A stretch of 64,000 nucleotides of DNA from Haloarcula hispanica ATCC 33960 (GCF_000223905.1 NC_015948.1:1-64000); one strand, 5' to 3'. Positions 8,338-17,382 are shown, counted from the stretch's first letter. Numbers and translations: made by a program. Notes: a model not told the origin generated them from the letters alone.

Positions 8338-10515
8338 CTACGGCTTCGGCGGCGGCCCGTCGTAGGCGTCCATGTCCTGATAGAAGTTCAGCATCGCGAA
8401 CTTGAGCTTCTCGGGGCCGATATCGACCATCTCGCGGCGCTCCTCGGGCGGAAAAGTTCCGCGAACGGCGTAGTCGTGCATCTCCATCTCGGCGGCTTCA
8501 GTGTAGCGCTTGTCCAGCAGGATGCGCGCGCCGAAGTCGTCCGGCGAGCGGACCACGCGACCGAGGGCCTGTCTGGTCTTGCGGACGGTCGGAATTTCGA
8601 CGGCGTAGCGCCAGCCGGCATCGTCCTCGCCATCGCCGAAGGTCGTGTCGTAGGCGTCCTGCACGGCGTCCATGCGGTCGTCGAGGTGGGGGTAGGGAAC
8701 GCCGACGACCACGACCGTCCGGGCGTCGTCGCCGTCGTAGCTCACGCCCTCGCCGAGCGTCCCCCACAGCGAGGTGTAGAGGACGCCGTTGTCGCCGTCG
8801 GTAAAGGCCTCTCGGAGGTCACGCGCCTGCGTGCCCGGTTCGTCCAGGTACCGGGTCGCGCTCACGGCGGTCATGTCGTGGTAGCGCTCGGCCTCGCTGT
8901 AGGAGGGACAGAACACGAGTGTGTTGCCGGGCGTGAACCGGACAATGTCTTCGAGTGTGCGGGCGATGCGTTGCTGGGTCTGTGGGTCGTCCCGCTCGCT
9001 GGAAAACAGCGCGGGGCCGTCGACGGCGTAGGTTCGGCGGCGGTCCTCGGGGAACTGCGCGCCGTAGGCCATCGTCACCGGGTCGTCGACGCCGACGACG
9101 TTCTCGGTCACGTCGAAGGGGCGGAGCGTGGCGCTCATCAGCACCGCCGCGTGCAGGTCCTCGAACAGGTCGCGGGTGACTTCTTCGGGGATGCAGGTGT
9201 ACAGCTCCGCGCGGCCGTACACGTCGTCGGTCGACTCGTCGCGGCGGACGCTGACCACGGGGTACTGGCCGGTCTCGTCGGATTCGTCGAGCCAGTCGGC
9301 GATGAAGCCGGCGGCCTGCAGGGTCTGGCACTCCTTTCTGGTGTCCAGCTCACCTTCTTTGAATGCCTTCTGGTAGCGCGCGTCGAGGTCTCGACCGAGT
9401 TCCAGCGCGCGGTCCAGTTCCTCGTGGAAGCCGGGGCCGGTGTACCCCTGGAGGAAGGCAAGCGTCAGGTCGTCCTTCCGGTCGTCGTTGGCGATGGTGA
9501 TGTCGTCCCAGTGCTCGTCGACGGCCGCGCGTGCGCCGAACTCGAAGGAGTCCTCGTAGGCCTCGACGAGCGCGTCCCGGAACGTTTCGATGACGTTGGC
9601 CGCGGCGTCCGTTCGGGCGTCCTCCTCGCTGTCGAGTTCTTCCAGCGCCTGGTCGAGCGTGTTCTCGGTGAGCGTCCGCCGGGCGTGGTCGCGGGCAGCC
9701 GACTCGACGTTGTGGGCCTCGTCGAAGACGGCGATGATGTCTTCGGGGTCGCGCCCGATCCAGTGGAAGAACTGTTCGCGGATGGTCGGGTCCAGCAGGT
9801 GGTGGTAGTTACAGACGACGAGGTCGACGCCGTCCATCCCCTCTTTCAGCAGTTCGTAGCCACACAGCCCCTGCTGGTGGGCATACTCGTACACGTCGTC
9901 GGGCGTCCGAACGTCGTCGAACAGCCAGGAATAGAACTCGCTGGTGTCGACAGTGAGGTTCCGGTAGTAGTGGTCGCAGGTCGACCGCTCGGTTTCGATC
10001 TCCTCGCGCTCGTCTTGCAGGTCCCGGAGCTCCTCGACGACGGCGTTGCGGGCCTCCATCGCCTCGCTGCTGCCCGCCTGGCCGTCCGAGAGGAGTTCCC
10101 CCTCGCGCTGTTCGAGCTCGGCGATGTCGCTCTCGACTTCGACCAGGTCACGGGTCGTGTCCCGCAGCGCCTGACACTCCTCGTAGTCCACGTCGATGTG
10201 ACACATCGACCCCTTGCCGCGGAAGACGACCGCTCGCAGGCGCTCTTGATCAGTAATCGCTCTGGCGTCCTCGACGAACTGGCGCATCTGCTGATGGACG
10301 TTCGTCGTGATGACGACGGTCTTGCCCGTCTCGCGGGCGTGTTCCAGCGCGGGGACCAGCGAGGCGAGCGTCTTGCCGGTCCCGCAGGCCCCTTCGAACA
10401 GCACATCCCGGCCCTCGTCGAGGGCGTCGTATATCGTTCCCATCGCCTCCTGCTGATGGTCGTACGGCTCCTCGAAGGGGAAAAACCGCATGTAGCCGTC
10501 GTCCGTCGTTGCCAC
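8338..10515 (-). CDS. Rad3/XPD-type superfamily 2 DNA helicase
   Basis: 725-aa SF2 helicase of the XPD/DinG group, a 5'-3' translocase in DNA repair. Walker A GACGTGKT is at residues 42-49 and the DEAH box is in VFDEAHNVES near residue 270. The C-terminal helicase motifs include VLMSATLRPF, GTLGEGVSYDGD and RQALGRVVRSPDDFG. Cysteines between Walker A and the DEAH box (in GSMCHID, EECQ, TCDHYY and GLCGYEL) are positioned to form the Fe-S cluster of this family. The start at 10515 (MATTDDGYMRFFPFEEPY) places the Q-motif-like region at the N-terminus. It is divergent from a lipoprotein gene. A decayed copy of its 3' end lies just downstream. Confidence 0.9.
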   Translation of the reverse strand: MATTDDGYMRFFPFEEPYDHQQEAMGTIYDALDEGRDVLFEGACGTGKTLASLVPALEHARETGKTVVITTNVHQQMRQFVEDARAITDQERLRAVVFRGKGSMCHIDVDYEECQALRDTTRDLVEVESDIAELEQREGELLSDGQAGSSEAMEARNAVVEELRDLQDEREEIETERSTCDHYYRNLTVDTSEFYSWLFDDVRTPDDVYEYAHQQGLCGYELLKEGMDGVDLVVCNYHHLLDPTIREQFFHWIGRDPEDIIAVFDEAHNVESAARDHARRTLTENTLDQALEELDSEEDARTDAAANVIETFRDALVEAYEDSFEFGARAAVDEHWDDITIANDDRKDDLTLAFLQGYTGPGFHEELDRALELGRDLDARYQKAFKEGELDTRKECQTLQAAGFIADWLDESDETGQYPVVSVRRDESTDDVYGRAELYTCIPEEVTRDLFEDLHAAVLMSATLRPFDVTENVVGVDDPVTMAYGAQFPEDRRRTYAVDGPALFSSERDDPQTQQRIARTLEDIVRFTPGNTLVFCPSYSEAERYHDMTAVSATRYLDEPGTQARDLREAFTDGDNGVLYTSLWGTLGEGVSYDGDDARTVVVVGVPYPHLDDRMDAVQDAYDTTFGDGEDDAGWRYAVEIPTVRKTRQALGRVVRSPDDFGARILLDKRYTEAAEMEMHDYAVRGTFPPEERREMVDIGPEKLKFAMLNFYQDMDAYDGPPPKP

Positions 10516-10592
10516 GTACTCTCGATTGGCCGTTCACCGGCAAAAGGGTTCGGCCCCACAGCTACTTGCCGCGAGCGCCCTTCCTGAAACGT

Positions 10593-11345
10593 ATGTGGCG
10601 TGTCACGCTCACTGTCGCCATCGCGCTTCTCGCGGGCTGTTCCGGCCTCTTTTCGGCCGGGTCGACAGCGGACGGCGGCGACCCGGTGACGCCAGCGCCC
10701 GTCCCCACTCCCTCACCGGACGCGACAGTGACAGTCCCGACTAGCAACGGAACCGTCGACGTGGGCCGACTACTGGACCGTCACCAGCAGGCGCTTTCGA
10801 CCCGGAGCTTCCACCGCCACGTCGAACAGGCGGGGCCACAGAACACGCTCGACGTCTGGGTAGACCGTGAGCGAGAGGTCCAGCGCGTCAGACGTCGGTT
10901 CGGTCCGATATCGGACGATGTGATCCTCGCCAACGGGACGGTGTACACCAACGTCCGAGACGATCCTGATACGCCGTACGCCACCACGCCCGCGACACCG
11001 AACACCTCGCTGGTCACCTCGACAGCCGGGAGTAATCTGCTCCGACAACTCCTGTCGAATACCGAGTATCGGCAGGTGGATTCCGTCCAGTGGAACGGAC
11101 GACCGGTCGCTGTTCTGGCCGCGACGGATACGGTCGAGACGCCGATTGGCGAGAACGAGTCCGAAATCGGGCGGTCGCGGCTGTACGTCGACCGACAGGG
11201 GGTAATCAGATACGTCGAACACACCGAACGTCGACCGGACCGGCCGGACATCGATACGACAGTGACGGTCACGACCGACACCGAGCGCGTCCCGATTCCG
11301 TGGTGGCTCGAAGACAGCGACCCCTACGACTCCGGCTCGATGTAG
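10593..11345 (+). CDS. Secreted lipoprotein, haloarchaeal unknown family
   Basis: 250-aa lipoprotein. The N-terminus MWRVTLTVAIALLAGCSG is a signal peptide with lipobox LAGC (Cys at residue 16), then a Thr/Pro/Ser-rich spacer (about 20-55). The rest is soluble and acidic, with HVEQAGPQNTLDVWVDRERE and a repeated pattern of short beta segments such as RLYVDRQGVIRYVEH. This resembles the lipid-binding type fold seen in LolA/LppX-like proteins, but that is inference. The ATG at 10593 is fixed by the signal peptide. Its last 22 bases overlap the convergent CDF transporter gene. Confidence 0.75.
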   Translation: MWRVTLTVAIALLAGCSGLFSAGSTADGGDPVTPAPVPTPSPDATVTVPTSNGTVDVGRLLDRHQQALSTRSFHRHVEQAGPQNTLDVWVDREREVQRVRRRFGPISDDVILANGTVYTNVRDDPDTPYATTPATPNTSLVTSTAGSNLLRQLLSNTEYRQVDSVQWNGRPVAVLAATDTVETPIGENESEIGRSRLYVDRQGVIRYVEHTERRPDRPDIDTTVTVTTDTERVPIPWWLEDSDPYDSGSM

Positions 11346-12295
11346 ACTTTCCTGATGTCGCCGTTAGTGTCCTGCATCGCTGATTCGAGGGTCGTTATCT
11401 CGTCGTCCATCGACTCAGTATCGAGTGCCGGGTCGAACTGTAGGTCCGCGAAGACGATGACCTCGTTCGGCCCGAAGTAGACCGTCCGGAAGCCGATGAT
11501 CTCCGTCACGTTCTCGTTCTGCATGATGACGTCACGGAGTCGCTGTTCCTCGTCCGTCGGGAGGCTTTCCCCCAGGAGGAGGCGCTTGTTCTCCCAGGCC
11601 AGGGCCAGGGCGAAGCCCATCAGCATAATCCCGATGAGCAGCGCGGAGATCCGGTCGAAAAACGGGTTGCCGGTCTGCTGTTCGAGGAACAGGCCGACCA
11701 GCGCGATGACGATGCCTGCCAGCGCGATGGTGTCCTCAGTGAGCGCGGTCAGCGTCGTCACGTCGCTGGTCTTGCGGAACGCCTCGCGGTAGCCCGACCA
11801 GTCGTTCCGGTCGATCTGGCGTTTCATTTCGGCGCGGGCCTTTATCAGCGCGTACGTCTCGAACACGAACGCGCCGAGGAGGACGGTGTAGTTGACCCAC
11901 AGCGGGTCCAGCCACGCCGGCGGCTGGAAGGAGATGAATAGGAACTCGACTGCCTCCCCGGCGTGTCCACCGCCGCCGTGCCCGCCGGCGGTCAGTTGGT
12001 TGTAGCCGTGTTTCGCGCTCTCCCAGCCGGCGATGCCGAACAGGAACACGGAGACGAGAAAACTGTAGAAGAACTGCGCCTTGCCGTAGCCAAAGGGGTG
12101 GCGACGGTCCCGCTCCCGCTCGCTGAACCGAATCCCGATGAGCAAGAACACCTGGTTTCCGGTGTCTGAGATGCTGTGGTACGTTTCCGACAGCATCGCG
12201 GCACTCCCGGTAAGGAGGAAGCCGAAGAACTTCAGAATCGCAATCGCGCCGTTGGCTATCAGTGCGGCGATGACGACTGATTTGCTCCCTGCCAT
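11324..12295 (-). CDS. Cation diffusion facilitator transporter, ZnT9-like subgroup
   Basis: 323-aa metal cation/proton antiporter with about six membrane segments and a C-terminal cytoplasmic domain. TM2 carries the metal site in SETYHSISDTGNQ (HxxxD), followed by the cytoplasmic block RRHPFGYGKAQFFYS typical of the family. The second pair of site-A ligands, usually HxxxD in TM5, is replaced here by TEDTIAL, as in the SLC30A9-like branch. The histidine-rich loop seen in many zinc CDFs is reduced to GGHGGGGHAGE. The ATG at 12295 (MAGSKSVVI) begins at the first membrane segment. Divergent from the phosphodiesterase gene and overlapping the convergent lipoprotein gene by 22 bases. Confidence 0.85.
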   Translation of the reverse strand: MAGSKSVVIAALIANGAIAILKFFGFLLTGSAAMLSETYHSISDTGNQVFLLIGIRFSERERDRRHPFGYGKAQFFYSFLVSVFLFGIAGWESAKHGYNQLTAGGHGGGGHAGEAVEFLFISFQPPAWLDPLWVNYTVLLGAFVFETYALIKARAEMKRQIDRNDWSGYREAFRKTSDVTTLTALTEDTIALAGIVIALVGLFLEQQTGNPFFDRISALLIGIMLMGFALALAWENKRLLLGESLPTDEEQRLRDVIMQNENVTEIIGFRTVYFGPNEVIVFADLQFDPALDTESMDDEITTLESAMQDTNGDIRKVYIEPES

Positions 12296-12334
12296 TATTT
12301 TTCCGTCACATCCATCACGCAAAATGCTTCTGGA

Positions 12335-12340
12335 TTTATA
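12335..12340 (+). promoter_or_regulatory. TATA-like box for the phosphodiesterase
   Basis: TTTATA lies 25 bases upstream of the ATG at 12362, the spacing expected for a leaderless transcript. Confidence 0.5.
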
Positions 12341-12361
12341 CCTGGCTCCGTTACCGGCGGT

Positions 12362-12871
12362 ATGCTCACTGTCATCTCAGATACGCACGGGACGGACGAC
12401 CATCGACTGTCAGGTCGGACGCTTGATGCTGTCCGCGAGGCCGACCACGTTCTCCACGCGGGCGATTTCATGACCGAGCGGGTCCTCGATGCTATCGACG
12501 CCGAATGCGACGAACTGACCGGCGTCGTCGGGAACAACGATAGACCGGCGGTCCGCGCCCGCCTCCCCGACGTTGCGACCGTCTCCTGGGAGGGGCTGAC
12601 CATCGTCGTTGTCCACGGCCACGAGCACACCGAAACCGCCCTCGGGATGCTGGCTCGGCAGGAAAACGCCGATATCGTCGTCGTCGGACACTCGCACAAA
12701 CCCGTACTGACTGATTTCGGCGGCTGGACGCTGGTCAACCCGGGCAGTTATGCGGACCCGCGGCGCTATCAGCCGGCCCACGCGGAACTGGATGTGATGG
12801 CCGGTGACGTTCGCGTCCGTCTCCGCTCCCCGGATGGCACGCCGATATCGACGACTATCGTCGAACGGTGA
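12362..12871 (+). CDS. YfcE/MJ0936-type metallophosphodiesterase
   Basis: 169-aa calcineurin-like phosphoesterase. All metal motifs are present: ISDTHG near the N-terminus, HAGDFM, GVVGNNDR, VVHGHEH and VVGHSHKP, followed by WTLVNPGSYADPR. Length and motif order match the YfcE/MJ0936 family of small cyclic-nucleotide or model-substrate phosphodiesterases; the natural substrate is unknown for most members. Preceded by a TATA-like box and divergent from the CDF gene. Confidence 0.88.
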   Translation: MLTVISDTHGTDDHRLSGRTLDAVREADHVLHAGDFMTERVLDAIDAECDELTGVVGNNDRPAVRARLPDVATVSWEGLTIVVVHGHEHTETALGMLARQENADIVVVGHSHKPVLTDFGGWTLVNPGSYADPRRYQPAHAELDVMAGDVRVRLRSPDGTPISTTIVER

Positions 12872-12929
12872 GACAGTTACACGGTAACTTTCCGTCAAAA
12901 GCTCGCGTCACAGTGAACCGAATCGGCGG

Positions 12930-13613
12930 CTACTGGCGCATGTACCACAGCGCCGCCATGCCTGCAATGACGAACGCGCCGCCGGCGAAGAACGCCAGTC
13001 CCGGCGGAATCACAGCAGCGGCGGCTTCAGCGCCGCCCTGTGCGGCGGTGTCGAGCGCACCCGCAGTGGCCTCGAAGCCGCCGTCCGTCACGGTAGCGTT
13101 CTCGGCGTAGAGACTCGGATTCCGGGGGTCAGTGTCCGCACTCCCGGAGGTCACTGTCGGGCCACCGAACAGCGACCCAAGTCCGCTCCCGAACACCTGC
13201 TGGACCAGCAGACTGGCGAAGCCGATGATCGCGAGCCCGCCGATAATGTTCGCTAGCGCCGCCCGCAGCCCCGACGTCTCCTGTTCGTCGCCGGCACAGA
13301 TAACGAGTGGCTGGTTGGCCGGCGCGAACACGTCCATCTCGCGCCCCTTCTCTGAGTAGGCCGTATCGACGACCTCGACCGCACCGGCGTTTTTGAGTTT
13401 TTTCAGGTGATACTGTGCGTTCTGTAGCGACGTATCCACCCGGTCGGCCAGCTCCGACGGCGGTGCTGGCTCCTTGTTTAGCTCTGACAGTAAGTTGCGC
13501 GCTGTCTCTGCCGAGAGTGCCGACAGCACGTCGTCCGCATCATCACTGTCGACACCGATTACTCGGGGTTCGGCGTCCGGGGTCGCCGGGTCCCGAGAGG
13601 GCAGCAACGACAT
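12930..13613 (-). CDS. Membrane-anchored ArsR-like HTH regulator
   Basis: 227-aa protein with an N-terminal winged helix (about residues 28-95: LSALSAETARNLLSELN, PSELADRVDTSLQNAQYHLKKLKNAGAVEVVDT) and two membrane segments in the second half (about 120-140 and 200-225). The HTH follows the ArsR/DUF7344-like pattern in which the recognition helix is SLQNAQYHLKKL. A DNA-binding domain fused to membrane helices suggests a sensor that reads a membrane signal and acts directly on promoters. The loop between the membrane segments is Ser/Thr-rich and could be extracellular. No target is evident from the neighbours. Confidence 0.75.
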   Translation of the reverse strand: MSLLPSRDPATPDAEPRVIGVDSDDADDVLSALSAETARNLLSELNKEPAPPSELADRVDTSLQNAQYHLKKLKNAGAVEVVDTAYSEKGREMDVFAPANQPLVICAGDEQETSGLRAALANIIGGLAIIGFASLLVQQVFGSGLGSLFGGPTVTSGSADTDPRNPSLYAENATVTDGGFEATAGALDTAAQGGAEAAAAVIPPGLAFFAGGAFVIAGMAALWYMRQ

Positions 13614-13772
13614 GACTATCTGTATGTTCTATGGGATTATGAGTCTTTGCCAAAGCACAGTGATCGTTGTAGCTATCGGTCAAACCCGTATTTTACCCTC
13701 CGATATCGACCGGTAGACGCCCGAAGCCGGGTCGCCCGAAAGGACTTTGATGTCGGCTCGACAACCGCCGGT

Positions 13773-13898
13773 ATGGCTGACCTGCTCACCTACGCGCTCC
13801 TCGCTGCTGTGCTCCTGTTTTTCTTCTTTATGTATCTGATGCTCCGGCGGACCTTCCAGGGATTCAAAGAAGGGTTCCAGCAGAGCAAGAAGAAGTAG
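13773..13898 (+). CDS. 41-residue single-pass membrane protein
   Basis: Small protein of 41 aa: an N-terminal hydrophobic helix (LLTYALLAAVLLFFFFMYLML) followed by a basic, Lys-rich tail ending QQSKKK. The tail predicts a cytoplasmic C-terminus. The ATG at 13773 is chosen because upstream in-frame residues are hydrophilic and run through promoter sequence. It lies 43 bases before the M29 peptidase gene on the same strand, so the two may be co-transcribed. Function unknown. Confidence 0.65.
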   Translation: MADLLTYALLAAVLLFFFFMYLMLRRTFQGFKEGFQQSKKK

Positions 13899-13941
13899 CC
13901 GGGAGGGTAACGGTTAGGGGCCGTCGGTGGTGCCTATCTGT

Positions 13942-15033
13942 ATGGACCCACGTATTCGCGAACACGCAGAAGTCATCGTCGACCACTCTATCGACCTGAG
14001 CGAAGGCGACAACCTCGTTATCGACGCCCACCCGCAGGCTTCGGACCTCGTCACCGCGCTACACGAGTTCGCCGCTGACCGCGGCGCGAACCCGCTCGTT
14101 GTGCAGAACCGCCTCGGCGAGCGGTTCCGGCGCGCCTACCTCCGCAACCGGGACGAGTTCGAGACGCCGAGCCACATCGAGGCGCTGTACGAGGAGATGG
14201 ACGCGTACATCGCTATCAAGGGCAGCGACAACGTCACCGAGACCAGCGATGTCGACCCCGAAACGACAGCCGCCTACCAGCAGTCCCAGCAGCCACTCTT
14301 GAACGAGCGGCTCTCGAAGACCTGGTGTCTCACCCAGTACCCCGCGCCCGCGAACGCCCAGCTCGCCCAGACCTCCACAGAGGGGTACGAGAACTTCGTC
14401 TGGGACGCCGTCCTCAAAGACTGGGACGCCGTTCGCGAGCACCAGGCACAGATGGTCGAGATACTCGACCCCGCCGAGGAGGTACGCATTGTCTCGGGAG
14501 AGACGACCGACGTGACGATGTCTATCGCCGGCAACGAGACGCTCAACGATTACGGCGAGAAGAACCTGCCCGGCGGTGAGGTGTTCACTGCGCCAGTCTC
14601 CGACAGCGTCGAGGGCGAGGTGCTGTTCGACAAGCCGCTGTACCATCAGGGCCGGGAAGTGACCGACGTCTTCCTCCGCTTCGAGGACGGCGAAGTCGTC
14701 GAGCACAGCGCCGCCAAGAACGAGGACCTCCTGACAGAGGTGTTGTCGACTGATGACGGTGCGAGCCGACTCGGCGAACTGGGTATCGGAATGAACCGGG
14801 ATATCGACCAGTTCTCCTACAATATGCTGTTCGATGAAAAGATGGGTGACACCGTTCATATGGCGGTAGGGCGAGCCTACGACGAGACGGTTGGCGAGGA
14901 CAACGAGCAAAACGAATCGGCCGTCCACGTCGACATGATCGTCGACATGAGCGAGGACTCGTTCATCGAAGTCGACGGCGAAGTCGTGCAGCGGAACGGG
15001 ACGTTCGTCTTCGAAGACGGGTTCGAAGCGTAA
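13942..15033 (+). CDS. M29-family aminopeptidase
   Basis: 363-aa metallo-aminopeptidase of the thermophilic aminopeptidase T (M29) family. The N-terminal domain holds DHSIDLSEGDNLVIDAH and a nucleotide-like fold. The metal-binding C-terminal half has GGEVFTAPV (conserved Glu), LYHQGREV, GELGIGMN and DEKMGDTVHMAVGRAYDET, the core of the family's active site. The ATG at 13942 (MDPRIREHAEVIVDHS) matches the usual family N-terminus; an ATG-less extension upstream is unlikely. Probably cytoplasmic, releasing N-terminal residues from peptides. Confidence 0.85.
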   Translation: MDPRIREHAEVIVDHSIDLSEGDNLVIDAHPQASDLVTALHEFAADRGANPLVVQNRLGERFRRAYLRNRDEFETPSHIEALYEEMDAYIAIKGSDNVTETSDVDPETTAAYQQSQQPLLNERLSKTWCLTQYPAPANAQLAQTSTEGYENFVWDAVLKDWDAVREHQAQMVEILDPAEEVRIVSGETTDVTMSIAGNETLNDYGEKNLPGGEVFTAPVSDSVEGEVLFDKPLYHQGREVTDVFLRFEDGEVVEHSAAKNEDLLTEVLSTDDGASRLGELGIGMNRDIDQFSYNMLFDEKMGDTVHMAVGRAYDETVGEDNEQNESAVHVDMIVDMSEDSFIEVDGEVVQRNGTFVFEDGFEA

Positions 15034-15122
15034 CGCCGGACCCACACTGTGTGGCTGGCTCGGTTTCTGTCCTCACACACCGGACAGGAAGCTTATGATG
15101 CCGGCCGGGGTAGGTTCCAAGT

Positions 15123-15497
15123 ATGAGTGAACAGCGGTCCCTCCTCGTTCGGGCGGTGTGGTTTCTGCTCGTCGGCTGGTGGGTCACTGGCATCTGGCTC
15201 TCGGTCGCGTGGCTACTGAACGTCACGATCATCGGCATCCCGCTGGGCATCAAGATGATAAACAGGGTACCGCTCGTGCTGACGCTCAAGCGACGCGACC
15301 GACTCGTCACAGAGACCGACGGTGGCTCGCAACACTCGCTGCTCGTCCGCGCGGTCTGGTTCGTCTTCGTCGGCTGGTGGGCCAGCGGCGTCTGGACCGG
15401 CGTCGCGTACGCGCTATCGGTGACGATCATCGGTCTCCCGCTGGCGATCTGGATGTACAACAAACTGCCGTTCGTCGTCTCTCTGTACCAGTACTGA
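15123..15497 (+). CDS. YccF-domain inner membrane protein with internal repeat
   Basis: 124-aa membrane protein made of two copies of the same ~50-residue unit. Both halves read LLVRAVWF...VGWW..G.W...A..L.VTIIG.PL, at about residues 7-55 and 73-120. This tandem layout is the YccF (DUF307) pattern. Each unit has two hydrophobic helices with a tight IGIPLG or IGLPLA turn. Function is unknown in the family. Start at 15123, with an AT-rich box about 30 bases upstream. Confidence 0.8.
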   Translation: MSEQRSLLVRAVWFLLVGWWVTGIWLSVAWLLNVTIIGIPLGIKMINRVPLVLTLKRRDRLVTETDGGSQHSLLVRAVWFVFVGWWASGVWTGVAYALSVTIIGLPLAIWMYNKLPFVVSLYQY

Positions 15498-15500
15498 CGG

Positions 15501-16016
15501 TCAGTCCAGGTACGGCTTCTCGATGTCGGTTTCGACGGGAATGAGGGCGTTTATGCGACTGGTAATGCCATCGAACAACGTGATAAGCGGGGAGAGCACG
15601 CGCTCGACGATCCGGACCGGCGATGCGACAGTCAGTGCCCATTTCTGTGCGTTGCCGAGGCCGAACGCCTTCGGCACGATCTCGCCGAAGATCAGGATGA
15701 GGAAGCTGGTGACGACCGTGGTTGCAACGACCGCCGGCCCCGGGGAGAGATAGCTCGCGACGAGGACGGTGATGATGCTCGAAATCGCGATGTTGACGAT
15801 GTTGTTGCCGACTAGCAGCGTCACCAACAGGCGGTGTGGGTTGTCGTACAGTTCCTCCAGCACCTTGGCCTGTCGGTCGCCCGTCGCCGCCTGTTGTGCT
15901 ATCCAGTCCTTCTGTAGCGAGAACACCGCGATTTCCGAGCTCGAAAAGAACGCGCTCAACCCGAGGAGCAAGACCACGGCGAGCCCGCCACCGATTGCCA
16001 CGATAGGGTCACTCAC
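15501..16016 (-). CDS. DUF21 (CNNM-type) membrane domain protein without CBS pair
   Basis: 171-aa protein holding only the CNNM/CorC-type transmembrane domain: FFSSSEIAVFSLQ at the N-terminus, LLVTLLVGNNIVNIA, and FGEIVPKAFGLGNAQKWAL. All are hallmarks of the magnesium/cobalt-efflux DUF21 domain, which binds Mg2+ near the NNIVN segment in characterised members. Full-length relatives (about 400 aa) continue with CBS and CorC-C domains. Here the frame ends soon after the membrane domain, with a hydrophilic PVETDIEKPYLD tail rather than a frameshift, so it looks like a naturally short form. Convergent with the yccF gene, 3 bases apart. Confidence 0.8.
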   Translation of the reverse strand: MSDPIVAIGGGLAVVLLLGLSAFFSSSEIAVFSLQKDWIAQQAATGDRQAKVLEELYDNPHRLLVTLLVGNNIVNIAISSIITVLVASYLSPGPAVVATTVVTSFLILIFGEIVPKAFGLGNAQKWALTVASPVRIVERVLSPLITLFDGITSRINALIPVETDIEKPYLD

Positions 16017-16123
16017 AGCCTGTCTTCAGCGAGACGGGACAAGAAGGCGTCGACGCGGCCTGACGGCCCGCAAGCCGACGGATGCGGCGAAGGATACTCG
16101 ACGTTCCAGCCCATTGTTACCGT

Positions 16124-16444
16124 ATGTCGCTCGGCCAGGTGGAACTGGCATTGCGCGTCATCGCTGGCCTGTTCGTTATCGTCGCGCCGACGCTGCTGTT
16201 TCTGGGGCTCTGGCGTGGTCTTGAAGCGATGCGTGACGACGAGCTCATCCAGCAGGTCCACCACCGCGCCGAGATGCGGGACCAGTCGCCTACCAGAGCC
16301 GACTGGCCAGTCGACACGCTCACCGGCGACGAGGCGTCACCGCTGTCGGAGACCAATATGTCGGTCGTGACCTGTGGCACCTGCGGTACGCCGAACATGC
16401 AAGACGCCTCCTACTGTCAGGAGTGTCTCACAGAACTGGAGTAG
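16124..16444 (+). CDS. Membrane-anchored zinc-ribbon protein
   Basis: 106-aa protein with one N-terminal membrane helix (about residues 8-30) and a C-terminal zinc ribbon CGTCGTPNMQDASYCQECL (four Cys, two CxxC knuckles). The middle is polar and acidic. The start at 16124 gives a short N-terminal tail before the helix; the upstream in-frame extension overlaps the divergent DUF21 gene's promoter. The stop (16442-16444) abuts the convergent gene at 16445. Function unknown; haloarchaea have many such single-helix zinc-ribbon proteins. Confidence 0.7.
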   Translation: MSLGQVELALRVIAGLFVIVAPTLLFLGLWRGLEAMRDDELIQQVHHRAEMRDQSPTRADWPVDTLTGDEASPLSETNMSVVTCGTCGTPNMQDASYCQECLTELE

Positions 16445-17281
16445 TCAGTCTAATCTGTCGCTTTCGCCGACCTGAATCGCTATCGTCGGCTCGGGCCGCT
16501 CGGCGCTACAGTCGATGTCCCGCTCGATGGCGTACGTTTTTGGCTCCGTCCGGTTCGGGTCAATCGGCAACTCGGCGGTGACGGCGTAGGACTTCGTCGT
16601 CGAAGCGCCGATGGTGTCCTCGTCCCACTGGATATCGGTGTCTACGTACACGCTGTCCTGCGGGTGGTCTGTCGGCCCGACCAGACAGCCCGAAAGCGAG
16701 GGGAGGTCTAGCGCTCGCAGGAACGGTGACGGGTTCGATGCGGTAACGGCTCCGATTTCCGCCTCGATGTACGGGTACCTGTCCGGGGTCTCCGGCTCCG
16801 GGACCGACACGGTGACGGACTCGTTTGTCTGCACATCGTAGGTCACCCCGCCACTGAGCGCGTCGGCTCCCACGAGCACCCCGCTCACGACGAGCAGGCC
16901 GCCGAGCGCGACCGTCGCCGTTCGGCGCGACGGTGTCGGAATCCCTGCCCGGAGCGCGTAGCCGAGCCCGACGAACAGTCCCGCCGACGCGGCGAGCAAC
17001 AGGAACGTGCCAGTTTCACCCGGCGAATACCGAACAACGACGTAGCCGGCGAACACGACGTAGGTCACGCCACTGAGAGCGAAGGCTACGACGTCAAGCA
17101 CGTCCCGTTCGAGGGCCACGCCCGCAACGAACAGCGCAACAAAGCCCAGCAACAGCAGCGCCGCTTTCACCGTTATCGAGAGATCAAACACGACGTCCCG
17201 GACGAAATACAGGAGCGCCGCCGCGGCGAACAGAATACCGAGTGCGTACAGGAGTTTCCCGCTGTCGATAGCCAGGCGCAT
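16445..17281 (-). CDS. Uncharacterised multi-helix membrane protein with exposed domain
   Basis: 278-aa protein. About six hydrophobic helices fill residues 8-165, then a soluble beta-rich C-terminal domain (about 170-278) contains VTVSVPEPETPDRYPYIEAEIG and a Cys pair (SLSGCLVG and DIDCSAERPEP). The charge pattern suggests the C-terminal domain is outside the membrane, where the two cysteines could form a disulfide. I do not recognise the family. Confidence 0.65.
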   Translation of the reverse strand: MRLAIDSGKLLYALGILFAAAALLYFVRDVVFDLSITVKAALLLLGFVALFVAGVALERDVLDVVAFALSGVTYVVFAGYVVVRYSPGETGTFLLLAASAGLFVGLGYALRAGIPTPSRRTATVALGGLLVVSGVLVGADALSGGVTYDVQTNESVTVSVPEPETPDRYPYIEAEIGAVTASNPSPFLRALDLPSLSGCLVGPTDHPQDSVYVDTDIQWDEDTIGASTTKSYAVTAELPIDPNRTEPKTYAIERDIDCSAERPEPTIAIQVGESDRLD

Positions 17282-17382
17282 GGAGGGTCACCGGCATTTC
17301 TCTTAGCTGATAGATAAAGCCACGGCTGGACAGCACAGGCCTGTGTGATGCAGAAACCGGACAGAAAAACAGAACCCTGGTC

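Noticed and set aside
8272..10587. Very long antisense frame opposite the Rad3-like helicase
   Set aside because: It mirrors a high-G+C gene; its composition (Arg/Val/Gly-rich) has no protein signature, while the minus strand encodes all helicase motifs.
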